Shown piece by piece: positions 27,992-38,177 of a stretch of DNA of 64,000 bases; positions within the stretch are counted from its first letter, which is position 1; every line of letters begins with the position of its first letter. Source of the DNA: Trueperella pecoris (GTDB taxonomy: Bacteria > Actinomycetota > Actinomycetes > Actinomycetales > Actinomycetaceae); NCBI RefSeq assembly GCF_014926385.1, contig NZ_CP053291.1:1860001-1924000 (forward strand). The letters are read 5' to 3'. The translations under genes were made by a program, and so were the position numbers. The notes under the pieces are model-generated. The model searched no databases. It saw nothing but the letters and a program-made list of their open reading frames with translations, and was not told the origin of the DNA.

Positions 27992-29461
27992 GGGAGATTC
28001 AGGGGGTCGATGCATCATTTTTTAACAACTCGGCCAGTGTCTCACGTGGGGTCATTCCGTTCAAGACAACTCGGGCTCGGTCGTTGAGTTCGTCTTGGAC
28101 GAAAGCGACTTCCTCGTCGGTGATGTCAGCGAAGTTAGTTCCCTTGGGGAAGTATTCACGAATATCACGATTCAGGCGTTCATTCGACGGACGCTGCCAC
28201 GGGCTATGCGGGTCAGCGAAGTAGACCTTGATATTGGTATCGACCTTGAACTGGGCTACCTGCGCCATCTCACTACCTTGATCCCAGGTGATCGAGGAGA
28301 AGGCCTTACTGGGCAAGGTCTGAACCATCTGGGTCAGTTTCTCAATCACGGTCGGTGAATCATGGCTCACCCCAAGACGAGCGATCAGCAAAAACCGTGA
28401 AGAGCGCTCGACTAGGGTGATCAGCGCTGTGTGCTTGCCCTTACCACCACCGATAATTAAATCTCCTTCCCAGTGACCTGGCGTCAGGCGCCCATCGACC
28501 TCGTGGGGGCGCAAATCGATTGAAGCGCCCTCGACCCACGTCTTACGCCCGCGCCCGGGAGTGCCAGCAAGAGCAGAACGAGCAATACGCCGTTGACGAC
28601 CCGAACGCAGTCCTTTCTCCCGTTTAAGCTCTTGCCGTAATGCCCCACCCCCGTGAACATACAAAGCCTGATAAATCGTTTCATGAGACACACGCATCTG
28701 CCGATCATCTCCATAATCATGACGCAAACGAACACTGATTTGCTGGGGAGAATAACGCTTATTTAACAGCTCAACCACCTTCTGACGCAGCGCCACATGG
28801 GTAGTAAGCTTGCCCGGCTTAGGACGAGAACGACGCTGATGAGCGCACTGATGAGCCCAGCGAGCATCATAAGAACCATCAGGAAAAGCACCACGATTAA
28901 TCTCACGCGTCACCGATGACGGACTACGCCCCAAACTTAAAGCGATCTGCCGAGCCGACTTACCATCAGCTAACCCCAACCCGATCGCCACGCGCTCTTC
29001 AAGCGTCATACGCCGGCCTCGACCAACCCTGCCATTACCAACCCGGTCAACACTGGCCACGACCGTGGCCCCACCAACACGGCCCCGTTGCAAAACTTCA
29101 ACCATAGGCCCCAACATAGCCTGTTTCCCACGAACCCAGTTCGGACTATGACCAACCCGTTTCGCGATCTCGGCAACCGGCAAGCCCTCAGCCGTCAACT
29201 GCCACACCCGTACCCTAGCAGCCGCACGAGCCTGCGCCGGCCCACCCTGCCCACGGACCAACACTAAACCCGCCCCACGAGCCCAGACCTGAACCGAGTG
29301 ACAATTAACCTTCAACTCACGAGCAACACTTGCACACGAACGTCCAGAAGCAACCAAGGCCACCGCATGATCACGAAACGACTGCGAATAAGGCCGAATC
29401 GGCGATCTACCAACCATTCAACACACTCCAAAAAGTAGTGCATTGACCCCTGGAACCTACC
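27992..29461 (-). mobile_element. IS30-family insertion sequence, copy 2 (1470 bp)
   Basis: Same length, ends and orientation as copy 1 at 10199-11668; encoded proteins are identical. Target duplication is CGC (27989-27991 and 29462-29464). The two copies bracket about 16.3 kb of housekeeping genes, which are too ordinary to be the cargo of a composite transposon. Confidence 0.95.
27999..29417 (-). CDS. IS30-family transposase (copy 2)
   Basis: 472 residues, identical in sequence to the protein of copy 1, with the same N-terminal HTH pair and DDE residues (HWEGDLIIG, ITWDQGSEM, NERLNRDIREYFP). Identity between the copies implies very recent transposition or gene conversion. The first base of the ATG is 44 bases inside the right end of the element. 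Confidence 0.96.
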   Translation of the reverse strand: MVGRSPIRPYSQSFRDHAVALVASGRSCASVARELKVNCHSVQVWARGAGLVLVRGQGGPAQARAAARVRVWQLTAEGLPVAEIAKRVGHSPNWVRGKQAMLGPMVEVLQRGRVGGATVVASVDRVGNGRVGRGRRMTLEERVAIGLGLADGKSARQIALSLGRSPSSVTREINRGAFPDGSYDARWAHQCAHQRRSRPKPGKLTTHVALRQKVVELLNKRYSPQQISVRLRHDYGDDRQMRVSHETIYQALYVHGGGALRQELKREKGLRSGRQRRIARSALAGTPGRGRKTWVEGASIDLRPHEVDGRLTPGHWEGDLIIGGGKGKHTALITLVERSSRFLLIARLGVSHDSPTVIEKLTQMVQTLPSKAFSSITWDQGSEMAQVAQFKVDTNIKVYFADPHSPWQRPSNERLNRDIREYFPKGTNFADITDEEVAFVQDELNDRARVVLNGMTPRETLAELLKNDASTP

Positions 29462-29509
29462 CGCCAGATTAATACAGCGCGGGGCACTTTAATACAGCGC
29501 GGGGGTGAC
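29462..29509. repeat. Right half of palindromic repeat split by IS30 copy 2, plus a second unit
   Basis: CGC then CAGATTAATACAGCG (29465-29479) mirrors 27974-27988. A further inverted unit, CACTTTAATACAGCGCG, follows at about 29485-29501. Confidence 0.82.
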
Positions 29510-29649
29510 GGCAGCGCGGCGGAGGTAGCACAGCCGCCGCGTGACTTCCCTCCCGGTTTCGCCCGAAAACCTGACCCAATGTGTGCCGGATCGTTACCGT
29601 GAAATGGATTGAACGAGTGGCGGCGGGTGCCGCTGGGAAGAGGATAAGT

Positions 29650-31035
29650 ATGCTCAAGCGCGTCTTGGTGATCGCGTTGGCCTTTATCGGGGTCGTTGTC
29701 GGTGCTGGTTTTGCCTCCGGGCAGGAGGTACTTCAGTACTTCGTGGCGCATGGCCCGAACGGCGTCATCGCGGCATTTGTGACGGCGCTGTTGATGGCCG
29801 TCGTGGGGGCTGCGGCGTTCCAGCTCGGGTCCTACAGTCAGGCGAAGGATCATTCCACGGTCTTCAACCGGATCGCCCACCCGATCGCGGCCCGGCTCCT
29901 TGATGCATTCATCGTCTTCACTCTGTTTTGCATTGGTTTCGTCATGATCGCCGGTGCGGGATCGAATCTTCAGCAACAGTTCGGCCTGCCGATTTGGGCG
30001 GGCTCGGTGTTGATGTGCGCGCTTGTTGCCACGACCGGCCTGCTCGACGTCAACAAGGTCACGCGCATTATTGGCGCAATCACGCCGTTCATGATCGTCA
30101 TCATTTTCGTGGGCTCGGCCTACGCGCTACTCAACCCGGATGGCACGATCGCAGAGATGCAGGTTTACGCGGAGGCGGTCAAACCGGCGATCTCGAATTG
30201 GGTGCTCTCGGCGGTGAACTACGTGGCGTTCGGATTCGCCGTCGGCGCGTCGATGATGATCGTGATGGGTGGCGGATTGTACGACCCGAAGGCGGCGGGG
30301 ATCGGCGGGCTGGTCGGCGGCGTGATGTTCGGCGGTTTGGTCATCCTGTCCACGTTGGCGCTGTTCGTCAAGTTGCCCTCGGTGGCTGATGCGCCGATGC
30401 CGATGCTTGCTCTCGTCAACACGATGAGTCCCGCAGCGGGTACGTTCATGGCGGTTGTCATCTACGGAATGATCTATAACACGGCGATCGGGATGTACTA
30501 TGCGCTGGCGAAGCGCGTGGATGGTTTCCGGGAGGGATGGTTCCGGCCTGCGCTCTTCTTGTCGGTGGCGGCGGGTTTTGCGTTGTCGTTCGTTGGTTTC
30601 GAGGCGCTGGTGGGTACGCTCTATCCAGCAATTGGTTTCGTGGGCATTGCGCTAACGATCCTCATCTTGTGGGGTTGGTTTGCCGCCCGTATCAAAATTA
30701 GCGAGGAGGCGAGGCGCCGGGCCCGGATTCTTCGGCTTTTCCGACGCCGTTGGCAGCGTGGCGTGCCGTACACACGGGCGCACCACCGCCAGTTGCGCGA
30801 GGAGATTGCGGCGTCAAATTTGGATAATCACGAGGCGGTCGTCACGTTGCGCGATCACGTGGTGCCTGCGATTGAGGCCGACCCTGCGGCCGACCTTGAG
30901 CCGAGCCTCGTGGAACATTACGGCTACGACGAGGATGGGTTCGCTAACGACGTCGTCGATTTCCGTCACCCTGCTGACTTTGAGGAGCCGCTGGTGGACG
31001 ACCCCGTCGTGCGGTCTAAAGACAAGCAGGACTAG
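29650..31035 (+). CDS. YkvI-family membrane protein (putative transporter)
   Basis: 461 residues with about ten hydrophobic helices. The N-terminus MLKRVLVIALAFIGVVVGAG leads into FASGQEVLQYF, the broken-helix motif (GxGFASGQE) that defines YkvI-like members of the LeuT-fold superfamily. The membrane part ends near residue 355; the remaining about 105 residues are a charged cytoplasmic tail (RRRWQRGVPYTRAHHRQ, and acidic to the end) not found in short homologues. Start ATG at 29650 follows AGAGGATAAGT. Substrate is unknown. The stop codon overlaps the convergent gluQ stop within CTAG. Confidence 0.8.
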   Translation: MLKRVLVIALAFIGVVVGAGFASGQEVLQYFVAHGPNGVIAAFVTALLMAVVGAAAFQLGSYSQAKDHSTVFNRIAHPIAARLLDAFIVFTLFCIGFVMIAGAGSNLQQQFGLPIWAGSVLMCALVATTGLLDVNKVTRIIGAITPFMIVIIFVGSAYALLNPDGTIAEMQVYAEAVKPAISNWVLSAVNYVAFGFAVGASMMIVMGGGLYDPKAAGIGGLVGGVMFGGLVILSTLALFVKLPSVADAPMPMLALVNTMSPAAGTFMAVVIYGMIYNTAIGMYYALAKRVDGFREGWFRPALFLSVAAGFALSFVGFEALVGTLYPAIGFVGIALTILILWGWFAARIKISEEARRRARILRLFRRRWQRGVPYTRAHHRQLREEIAASNLDNHEAVVTLRDHVVPAIEADPAADLEPSLVEHYGYDEDGFANDVVDFRHPADFEEPLVDDPVVRSKDKQD

Positions 31036-31952
31036 CGTAGTCCCCAGCTTTGGGGGCCGGCTTCGAGCGCGGCGACGTCGAGGAGCCAGGGCTCGTGGGG
31101 AATCTTTTCGGGGGCGATGTCGAGCGCGGTGGCGTTGGCGGGTAGCCCAAGGGATTTGAGGAGAAGTGCGCGGACGGCGTCGGGCTCCCAGCCGAATGTG
31201 GACAGGTCGGCGAGTGTGACTGCGCCGTCGCGTTTGGCGAGGCGAACACCTTGTTGGTTGAGGACGAGCGGGACGTGAATATATTCGGGCGTTGTGTAGC
31301 CCAGTAGTCGTTGGAGGTAGACCTGCCGGGGTGTGGAGGGCAGGAGGTCATCGCCGCGGACGATTTGGGTGATGCCGTATTCTCCGTCGTCAACGACGGA
31401 AACGAAGTTGTAGGAGAAGGCGTCGTCGCCGCGACGGATGACGAAGTCGTCAACGGTTCCTGTGTAGTTTCCGGCGAGGCGGTCGGTGACGGTGAGCTCG
31501 TCGGCGTCGGTGCGCAGCCGGTAGGCTGGCCCGCGGTTCATGCCGGCGAGTTTGGCACGGCCGGCCTCGCGCTCGGATTCGGTGAGGTTGCGGCACGTTC
31601 CGGCGTAGGAGCCGGGCGGGCGGTGTGGCGCTGAGGCGATGTCGGCGAGTTCGCGCCGGGTGCAGTAGCACTCGTAGAGGAGGCCGCGGTTTCGTAGCTC
31701 GGCGAAGATTTGCTCGTAGCGGTCGGTGCGTGTGGTTTGGTAGAGGACGTCGCCGTCCCAGTCGATGCCGATGGCGGCGAGGTCGCCGAGTTGGCGAGCG
31801 TAGTAGTGGGGGCGGGAGCGTTCGTCGAGGTCTTCCATACGCATGTGGAAGCCATGGTTCTCGCGGCGTGCGAATGCCCAGGCGAGGAGGGCGGTGCGGA
31901 GGTTGCCGAGGTGGAAGTCCCCGGTGGGCGAGGGTGCGAAGCGACCGGTCAT
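31032..31952 (-). CDS. gluQ: Glutamyl-Q tRNA(Asp) synthetase
   Basis: Truncated GluRS paralogue that attaches glutamate to queuosine in the anticodon of tRNA(Asp). 306 residues, so the anticodon-binding domain of GluRS is absent. HIGH-like motif FAPSPTGDFHLGNLRTAL and KMSKS-like RLAKRDGAV are visible, with a zinc-site CYCTRRELADIA. Start chosen at ATG 31952 (MTGRFAPSPTG); a longer open frame reaches 32042 but runs into the hairpin. No queuosine-synthesis genes are in the window. Confidence 0.93.
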   Translation of the reverse strand: MTGRFAPSPTGDFHLGNLRTALLAWAFARRENHGFHMRMEDLDERSRPHYYARQLGDLAAIGIDWDGDVLYQTTRTDRYEQIFAELRNRGLLYECYCTRRELADIASAPHRPPGSYAGTCRNLTESEREAGRAKLAGMNRGPAYRLRTDADELTVTDRLAGNYTGTVDDFVIRRGDDAFSYNFVSVVDDGEYGITQIVRGDDLLPSTPRQVYLQRLLGYTTPEYIHVPLVLNQQGVRLAKRDGAVTLADLSTFGWEPDAVRALLLKSLGLPANATALDIAPEKIPHEPWLLDVAALEAGPQSWGLR

Positions 31953-32010
31953 GGACTCGATTTTAGTGGCTGTCGGCTGGTTGGCGGAATGTTGTGGTGC
32001 GGAATGGACT

Positions 32011-32040
32011 GGGGGCCGGCTTCTTTCGAAGCCGGCCCCC
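32011..32040. terminator. Strong hairpin downstream of the secreted nuclease gene
   Basis: GGGGGCCGGCTTC and GAAGCCGGCCCCC form a perfect 13-bp stem with a TTTC loop, 29 bases after the nuclease stop on the minus strand and upstream of gluQ. T-run weak on both strands; stem strength makes termination plausible. Confidence 0.6.
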
Positions 32041-32069
32041 AACCTTTAGCGAATTACCGCGTCACAGGG

Positions 32070-35000
32070 TTAGTTCTGTCGGCGGCGGATGATCGCTACA
32101 GCACCACCGGCAATCAGCAAGACTGCGGCGAGGATCGACAGACCAGCAACCGTAGCACCGGTGTGAACCAGACCAGTTTGAGGCGTAGGCGAGCCCTGAT
32201 CAATGATCAGCGCCCCGCCCTTCGGACCCTGGGGCTTGGGGGCAGGAGTGGAATCGCACTTAAGCGCCTCACGTGTCGGAGCAGTCCAAGACCACTCAGC
32301 CGTAGCATCCTTGGCTAGCTCAAAGCCTTCAACAGCCTTGGCCTTCACCACAACGGTCTTACCGTACTCGTACTCGAACCTCGACGGATTATCCTTAACC
32401 CACTCAAGGTCCTTACCATCAACCGTCGCCGAGTAAGTCACACCCTTTGTCGCAACGATCTCAACGAACGGCTTAACCTTGCACGTCACCGGATCAGAAC
32501 CACCCGGGAAGATCGGAGCACTCGGAGAAACAAACTCAACCTTCGGCGTCGGCTTGGAGGTCGGCTCTGGCTTCGGGTCCGGCTTGGGTGTCGGGTCCGG
32601 CTTGGAGGTCGGCTCTGGCTTCGGGTCCGGCTCTGGCTTCGGGTCCGGCTTGGGTGTCGGGTCCGGCTTGGAGGTCGGCTCTGGCTTCGGGTCCGGCTTG
32701 GAGGTCGGGTCCGGCTTGGGATCAATCTTCTTACCCATCTCAATGCCAACAATCACAGGGTCGTGATCCGATGAGCGGAAGGGGTCAGATGCGAAGAGCT
32801 TATCCTCGTTGGGCTTCTTGAATGCCATCGTGTAGTCGATAAGTGGCAACTCGAGAGAGTTAATGTGCCAGTCAGCAGCGCCCTTAATCTTCTTCTTCAA
32901 GGTGTCGTTCGCAAGGGCATAGTCAAGGTAGCCGAGCTGACCATTGTAGACATATGAGAATGCTTTTTCGCCATGAAGTGCCTTGACCATGTCGGTGTAA
33001 CCAGCGGCTTCAAACGCCTTGATCGGATCCTCGTGGTCGTAGCTATTCATGTCGCCGATGATGAGGACGTTCTCTGACTTCTCGACCTTGATCTTGTCAC
33101 CCTTGAGCCAATCGGTCAGTGCCTGAACAGCCTTCACGCGCGTCTCCTGGCAGTTGCCTACCAGGTGACCCAAGGTGGCTTCGGAGGGATCCTTGCACTC
33201 TGAGCCCTTCGACTTGAGGTGGTTGACGACAACCGTAATGGTCTCGTCGGTTGCGAGGTGCTTGAACGTCTGGGCGATCGAGGGGCGGTTCTTCGTGTCG
33301 ATGAATCGCGAATCAACCTTCTTGGTCAGGATGTCGAAGTTGCCGACCGGCTGAACAAGCTTGGGCTGGTAAATCAGTGCCGTCGTAATGGCGTCGGTTC
33401 CTACCTTGCCAGTCTTGATGGCCGCCCACTTCCCGGGCTCGCTTGCCTTGTTGAGGGCCGCGACGAGGGTTTCTACCGCAGTGCCGTTGTTCTCAATTTC
33501 ATTGAGTCCGATAACTGCAGCGTCGAGCAGGTTGAGCTCGGCAACGATCTTTGCCTCTTGACGCTGGAATTCTTCTTTGGTCGAGGCACCACGAGCATAC
33601 TTGTCGTTCTTGCCCTTCTTCAGCGTGGTGAAGTAGTTGAGAACGTTGGCGCTGGCAACCTTGAGATCACCGCCAACCGAGGGAACCTTGGGGCGAGGAT
33701 TGACGTTTTCGATAGTTCCGGGGATAGTCGGCTGGAGACGCCACTTGGAGAATCGGTAGTCCATGACTCCAGCAAAACCAGTGATCTTATCCCCCACGCG
33801 GAATAGGGTGTCCATCGTCAACGGGTTCAGAGTGGCCGGATGTAGCGCCGGCGTCGCGTTCTGATCGCCACGCCCATCATCGATGGTAATGCGGTTGGCG
33901 TTGTTCTGCTCGTACAGAGCCTTTGCCTCAGCACTGTCTGCCGGGAAAAGTGCCGTGGGCTGGAACTGAGCTTCCGGACCAACAGCAATTTCGCCGAACC
34001 GACCGTACTGGTACACCTCGAGCACGGTGAGCGGCTGATTGTAAGTCACAAGCATGCCCTCGTATGCTTCATAGTTGGTGTTGGGGAATTGAATGATCAT
34101 CGGCGCAGGAAGATCACTCTTGCCACACGAAACCACGCTCGTGGGGGAGATCTGCGTCGCGCTGTCATCCCACGGGCTCTTGGCCGTACCGGCAAACTCA
34201 GAGACTGTGCCGGTCACACGGACGACGCTACCGACCTCGACGTTGCCCGAGACCTTTTTCGGGTCATAGACAAAAATGCCGTCCGAGGTGTTCAAGTCCT
34301 CGTCGCCCGAATCCTGGACGAAGTACCCATCGATTGCGCCCTTCGACTGGAAGGTTCCAACCACCGTTCCCTGGATGGTCACGGACTCGCCCTTCTTCGG
34401 AGAGGTAGCACCCGCGCCCTGAACTTCACCGATCTTCGTCGCGTCAAGCTTGCACTGCTCAGCCGAATTCGTATCATCGGGGTTCGGGGACCCCGGATCG
34501 CCCGGCTCTTCGGTGCCCGGGCCAGCAGGATCCTCAGGAGTTGCGCCGGCCTTCAGCGCATCTCCGCCGCTGTACTTCGGCGTAGGAGCACCAACTGAAA
34601 AGTCCGCCGAATTATCATTCGTGTCCGCTCCGGTAATGTTCCGGTTGAGAGACGTTTGTACGGTCAACCCATCCGACGAGGCAGCGGCAGCCTCGAACTT
34701 ATCCGCTTGTCCGAAGCCAAGGGCGTCAACGACTCCATCGACCGCAGTTATATCACCCTTTGTGAGTCCGGCAAGATCATTCTGATTCCTAGTGAGCACA
34801 ACCAAACCGCTTGTGCCGCCGATGTTCAGGCCGCCTTGCGCATCGTAATTGAGCTCTTTGTAGCCATCCTGCTTCGAGGTTCCACCAAGGACGAGGAAAT
34901 AACTCTTCGGCTGGATTGTGCCTGTCAACTTTGCCTTGGCAGATGTCTTCGCCCCCTTCTGTGAAACATAATGGACGGCCCAACCCGTCACATCGATCGG

Positions 35001-35186
35001 ATTATCAGAGGGGTTAAACAGCTCAACATAGTCGCGGTACTCATTACCGGTTGTGCCTCCACGCGTATAAACTTCCGAAATCACGACATTCTGACCGTCC
35101 GGCGCCGCAATCGCTGGCACCGTAGCCAGCGGTATTGCGAGCACCGAGGCCGCAAAGGCCGCGATGAATGATGTTCTCCGTTTCAC
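32070..35186 (-). CDS. Secreted, wall-anchored ExeM/NucH-type endonuclease
   Basis: 1038 residues. A signal peptide ([19 protein letters not shown], likely cleaved after AIA near 28) precedes a lamin-tail domain (about 30-150, [20 protein letters not shown]). Next is an OB-fold region typical of YhcR/NucH (about 225-340), then an endonuclease/exonuclease/phosphatase domain (about 500-830: [45 protein letters not shown]). A Pro/Lys/Asp/Glu repeat then spans the cell wall, followed by a small C-terminal domain. The tail [15 protein letters not shown], a hydrophobic helix and RRRQN are a sortase signal of the LxxTG type seen in actinobacteria. Likely degrades extracellular DNA for nutrition or release from traps (inference). 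GTG start at 35186 has GAAGGGAAG upstream. Confidence 0.92.
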   Translation of the reverse strand: MKRRTSFIAAFAASVLAIPLATVPAIAAPDGQNVVISEVYTRGGTTGNEYRDYVELFNPSDNPIDVTGWAVHYVSQKGAKTSAKAKLTGTIQPKSYFLVLGGTSKQDGYKELNYDAQGGLNIGGTSGLVVLTRNQNDLAGLTKGDITAVDGVVDALGFGQADKFEAAAASSDGLTVQTSLNRNITGADTNDNSADFSVGAPTPKYSGGDALKAGATPEDPAGPGTEEPGDPGSPNPDDTNSAEQCKLDATKIGEVQGAGATSPKKGESVTIQGTVVGTFQSKGAIDGYFVQDSGDEDLNTSDGIFVYDPKKVSGNVEVGSVVRVTGTVSEFAGTAKSPWDDSATQISPTSVVSCGKSDLPAPMIIQFPNTNYEAYEGMLVTYNQPLTVLEVYQYGRFGEIAVGPEAQFQPTALFPADSAEAKALYEQNNANRITIDDGRGDQNATPALHPATLNPLTMDTLFRVGDKITGFAGVMDYRFSKWRLQPTIPGTIENVNPRPKVPSVGGDLKVASANVLNYFTTLKKGKNDKYARGASTKEEFQRQEAKIVAELNLLDAAVIGLNEIENNGTAVETLVAALNKASEPGKWAAIKTGKVGTDAITTALIYQPKLVQPVGNFDILTKKVDSRFIDTKNRPSIAQTFKHLATDETITVVVNHLKSKGSECKDPSEATLGHLVGNCQETRVKAVQALTDWLKGDKIKVEKSENVLIIGDMNSYDHEDPIKAFEAAGYTDMVKALHGEKAFSYVYNGQLGYLDYALANDTLKKKIKGAADWHINSLELPLIDYTMAFKKPNEDKLFASDPFRSSDHDPVIVGIEMGKKIDPKPDPTSKPDPKPEPTSKPDPTPKPDPKPEPDPKPEPTSKPDPTPKPDPKPEPTSKPTPKVEFVSPSAPIFPGGSDPVTCKVKPFVEIVATKGVTYSATVDGKDLEWVKDNPSRFEYEYGKTVVVKAKAVEGFELAKDATAEWSWTAPTREALKCDSTPAPKPQGPKGGALIIDQGSPTPQTGLVHTGATVAGLSILAAVLLIAGGAVAIIRRRQN
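32541..32719. repeat. Pro-rich wall-spanning repeat region of the nuclease gene
   Basis: About 180 bases of imperfect short repeats encoding [18 protein letters not shown]-like units. Repeat number could vary between strains by slippage. Confidence 0.85.
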
Positions 35187-35368
35187 AGAGTCTTCCCTTC
35201 GTGTGCTGAAACCCATGCCGACGATGGCACAGGTACATGAACAAGGTTACTCACCCCCTCCGACAATAAAGTGTCTAGAAGGTGAACATCTTTGTTCCAT
35301 AGTGGTCATAACACCTTACTCCTCTTTCCCACTGAAGTAATAGAATTATTTACAAGAGGAGGCGATAG

Positions 35369-36031
35369 ATGGAGCACCCACCCTTTGGCGCGGTGATCGT
35401 TGGCGCTGGTCAGATGGGTACAGCACTGGCGGAGCGCTTTGATGCAATTAACACCACTGCCCTGGTCTTGACGCGCGAGCATCGCCTCCCCACCAATTCG
35501 GGCGCCCACGCGACGATAGACGCCTCGAAACTGTTCGCAATCCCACTCGATGTGCCCGTATTTTTGGCCATTCCCCTCTCAGCTATTGAGACACTCCCTG
35601 CTGAGTCGCTCACCGGCCGGGTCGTCGTCGACGTCGCAAACTATTGGCCGCGCCTCGACGCCTCGACTCGCTTCGCCAACTCCCCTCGTGACTCGAGCCT
35701 CGTTGTCCAATCCCTCTTCCCCGGCGCCCGCGTTGTCAAAACACTCAACCACCTCTCCTTTGCCGACCTGACCTTCGACTTCCGACCCCGCCACGCCGAC
35801 TACCGCCGAGGGCAGTGCGTTGCTGGCGACGACGCCGTCGCCCGGCTTGCGACCGCACGTATCGTTGACGCCCTGGGATTTACGCCCGTCGACGCCGGAC
35901 CGCTGGCCAACGGGCGGATGTTCGGGCCCGGCACTCAGATCTTCAATGGCGGGTGGCGCACCGCTGAGCAGCTGGTTCGGATCTTGCGGCGGCGCACAGA
36001 CTATCCCGCCGCGACGTTTGACCTTGGGTGA
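35369..36031 (+). CDS. NAD(P)-binding oxidoreductase, F420-dependent-reductase-like
   Basis: 220 residues. The Rossmann motif is at the N-terminus (GAVIVGAGQMGTALAERFDA), followed by PVFLAIPLSAIETLPAESL and VVDVANYWP, and by VKTLNHLSFADL, the arrangement in NADPH:F420 reductase-like and YrpG-like proteins. It is shorter in the N-terminal cofactor loop than true Fno. No F420 synthesis genes are visible, so the cofactor is uncertain. ATG at 35369 has GAGGAGGCGAT just upstream. Confidence 0.75.
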   Translation: MEHPPFGAVIVGAGQMGTALAERFDAINTTALVLTREHRLPTNSGAHATIDASKLFAIPLDVPVFLAIPLSAIETLPAESLTGRVVVDVANYWPRLDASTRFANSPRDSSLVVQSLFPGARVVKTLNHLSFADLTFDFRPRHADYRRGQCVAGDDAVARLATARIVDALGFTPVDAGPLANGRMFGPGTQIFNGGWRTAEQLVRILRRRTDYPAATFDLG

Positions 36032-36101
36032 TGCCCCCACGTCGGCGTCGCGGGCTTGGCGACGCACGTTTTTTGTCGGGGGCCTTCGCTACGATTGACG
36101 C

Positions 36102-38144
36102 ATGAGTATTTTTGATTCGATGGATTCGTTCATTGCCCAGCCACGCGTCACCGGCCTGGCTACGAAGCACGGGCGCACAATCACCACGGTGGCGCGCCTG
36201 TCGAAGAAGAAGGACAAATATGTGTCCTCGTTGGTGGATATCACGGACGGCACTCCACGCACCCTGACCCGTTCGGTCAAGGGTGAGGGCCTCGTGGCGA
36301 TCGGCGAACGCGGGGAGGTCTACTTCGTCTCCGGGCGCGATGACGACCACGTCGAAGGACAATCCAACGCCTTGTGGATGCTTCCGCCCGCAGGTGAGGC
36401 GCGCGTAATTTTCCGTAGCGTCGGCGATATCGAATCAGTCACCGCAACGGGCGGCAAGCTGATCCTCACCCTTCAGGTCCTTCCCGGCTGCTCGCTCGAG
36501 GACGATGCCAAGATCCACGCCGATCGCAAGGAGCGCGGCGTGAGCGCCATCTTGCACGAGGGCTTCCCGGTGCGCTTCTGGGATCACGATCTCGGGCCCG
36601 CCTACCCCCAACTCTTCATCGCTGACGTCCCGCTGCTCGAGGACTTTTCGGCAGATCCGTCCCCCGCGTCGGCGGCGGACGGGGAGGAAGCAGCACCGAC
36701 GTCGAAGCTGCCCGATTCTGAGATCGTGATCCGCCCGATTCCGGTCCCCGAGGGCATTCTCGAAGAGGTCAGCGTCAACCCCGCCGCCTCGCACGCGCTG
36801 GTGACCATCCGCCGGTCGGTTGCGAACTCGACGGAACAGACCAACTCCGTGTGGGAGATCGAACTGGCCACCGGCACTGCCCGTGAGGTCGCCGTTGCTC
36901 CCCGCTCACGCGAGGACGTACCCGACTACACGAGCTACGGGGTTGGCGACTATTCGCCTGACGGCTCGGCAGCAATCCTCTATGCCGAATCCGGAAACGT
37001 CGACGGCGATCCGTTGCGGGTCTGGTCCGAAGTCTGGCGCCGCGACTCGGGTGAGCACACCCGCTTTGCCCCCAGCTTTGACGATTGGCCGGGCCAAATT
37101 CTCTGGCTGGACGATTCCACACTCGTTCTCACCGCCGCACGGCGCGGGCGCGAATCCATCTACACCGTGGATCTGAAGAAGGATTCGATCACCCTTCTCA
37201 CGGACGATGACTACGCCTACACCAACCTCGGCGTCCGCGATGGTGTGATTTATGCGTTGCGGTCGGCCATCAACGAGCCGGGCCGCCCGGTGTCCCTCGC
37301 CCTCGATGGGACGGTGAACGAGCTGGCAGAGCTCACGCCTGCCGTCAATGCGCCCGGTCGCCTGGAGGAAGTGACTGCCAAGGGTGAGGACGGAACCGAC
37401 ATTCGCGCGTGGCTCTGGCTACCCGAAGGCGCGTCGGCCTCGGCTCCCGCCCCGCTCCTCGTCTTCGTGCACGGCGGGCCCTGGGGCTCGTGGAATGACT
37501 GGACGTGGCGCTGGAATCCGGGCCCGTTTGTGGCAAAGGGGTACGCTGTCCTTCTGCCGGATCCCGCGATTTCCACCGGCTACGGCCAGCACATGATCGA
37601 CCGCGGTAATGACGCGATCGGCGATACACCCTACACGGACGTGCTCGCGCTCGTTGACGCTGCTGAGGCGCGAACGGACATCAACGGCGAACGAACCGCA
37701 CTCCTCGGCGGATCCTACGGCGGATACATGGCGAACTGGATGGCCGGCCACACCGGCACCCGGTTCTCCTGCATCGTCAGCCACGCCTCCCTGTGGAACG
37801 TCGGGCAGATGGCCGGAACCACGGACAACGGCAGCTGGTACGAGTGGATGTTGCCCACCCAGGAGGCCATTTACTCCCCACATCGCTTCGCCGAACAGAT
37901 CGAGGTTCCGATGCTGATCATCCACGGAGACAAGGACTACCGCGTCCCACTCTCCCAGAGCCACGCCTTGTGGCAGGCCCTCAACCGGGTGGCGAAGGTG
38001 CGCGGCCACAAGTTCCTCTACTTCCCCGACGAAAACCACTGGGTGCTGAAGCCCTCCAATTCGGCCGTCTGGTACCAGACCGTCATGGCCTTCGTGGACC
38101 ACCATGTGCTGGGCAAAGAGTGGATCAAACCCACACTCCTCTAG
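36102..38144 (+). CDS. S9 family peptidase (acylaminoacyl-peptidase-like)
   Basis: 680 residues: an N-terminal beta-propeller-like region (about 1-420) and a C-terminal alpha/beta hydrolase domain. The nucleophile elbow is LLGGSYGGYMANWMAGH, the acid residue lies in IIHGDKDYRVPLSQS and the histidine in FPDENHWVL; oxyanion-region FVHGGPWGSWNDW is also typical of S9C. No signal peptide, so cytosolic oligopeptide turnover is likely. ATG at 36102. The glycerophosphodiesterase gene follows 33 bases after the stop, so they may share a transcript. Confidence 0.93.
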   Translation: MSIFDSMDSFIAQPRVTGLATKHGRTITTVARLSKKKDKYVSSLVDITDGTPRTLTRSVKGEGLVAIGERGEVYFVSGRDDDHVEGQSNALWMLPPAGEARVIFRSVGDIESVTATGGKLILTLQVLPGCSLEDDAKIHADRKERGVSAILHEGFPVRFWDHDLGPAYPQLFIADVPLLEDFSADPSPASAADGEEAAPTSKLPDSEIVIRPIPVPEGILEEVSVNPAASHALVTIRRSVANSTEQTNSVWEIELATGTAREVAVAPRSREDVPDYTSYGVGDYSPDGSAAILYAESGNVDGDPLRVWSEVWRRDSGEHTRFAPSFDDWPGQILWLDDSTLVLTAARRGRESIYTVDLKKDSITLLTDDDYAYTNLGVRDGVIYALRSAINEPGRPVSLALDGTVNELAELTPAVNAPGRLEEVTAKGEDGTDIRAWLWLPEGASASAPAPLLVFVHGGPWGSWNDWTWRWNPGPFVAKGYAVLLPDPAISTGYGQHMIDRGNDAIGDTPYTDVLALVDAAEARTDINGERTALLGGSYGGYMANWMAGHTGTRFSCIVSHASLWNVGQMAGTTDNGSWYEWMLPTQEAIYSPHRFAEQIEVPMLIIHGDKDYRVPLSQSHALWQALNRVAKVRGHKFLYFPDENHWVLKPSNSAVWYQTVMAFVDHHVLGKEWIKPTLL

Positions 38145-38177
38145 AAGCAGATCACAATATAGAAAGATCATAAAGGC

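Noticed and set aside
10199-29461. Composite transposon formed by the two IS30 copies
   Set aside because: Each copy has its own 3-bp target duplication (GCG; CGC) and the enclosed genes are core metabolism, so they are independent insertions.
32479-32766. Open frame on the plus strand opposite the Pro-rich repeat
   Set aside because: It arises from the short repeats of the nuclease gene read on the other strand; no ribosome site or family match.
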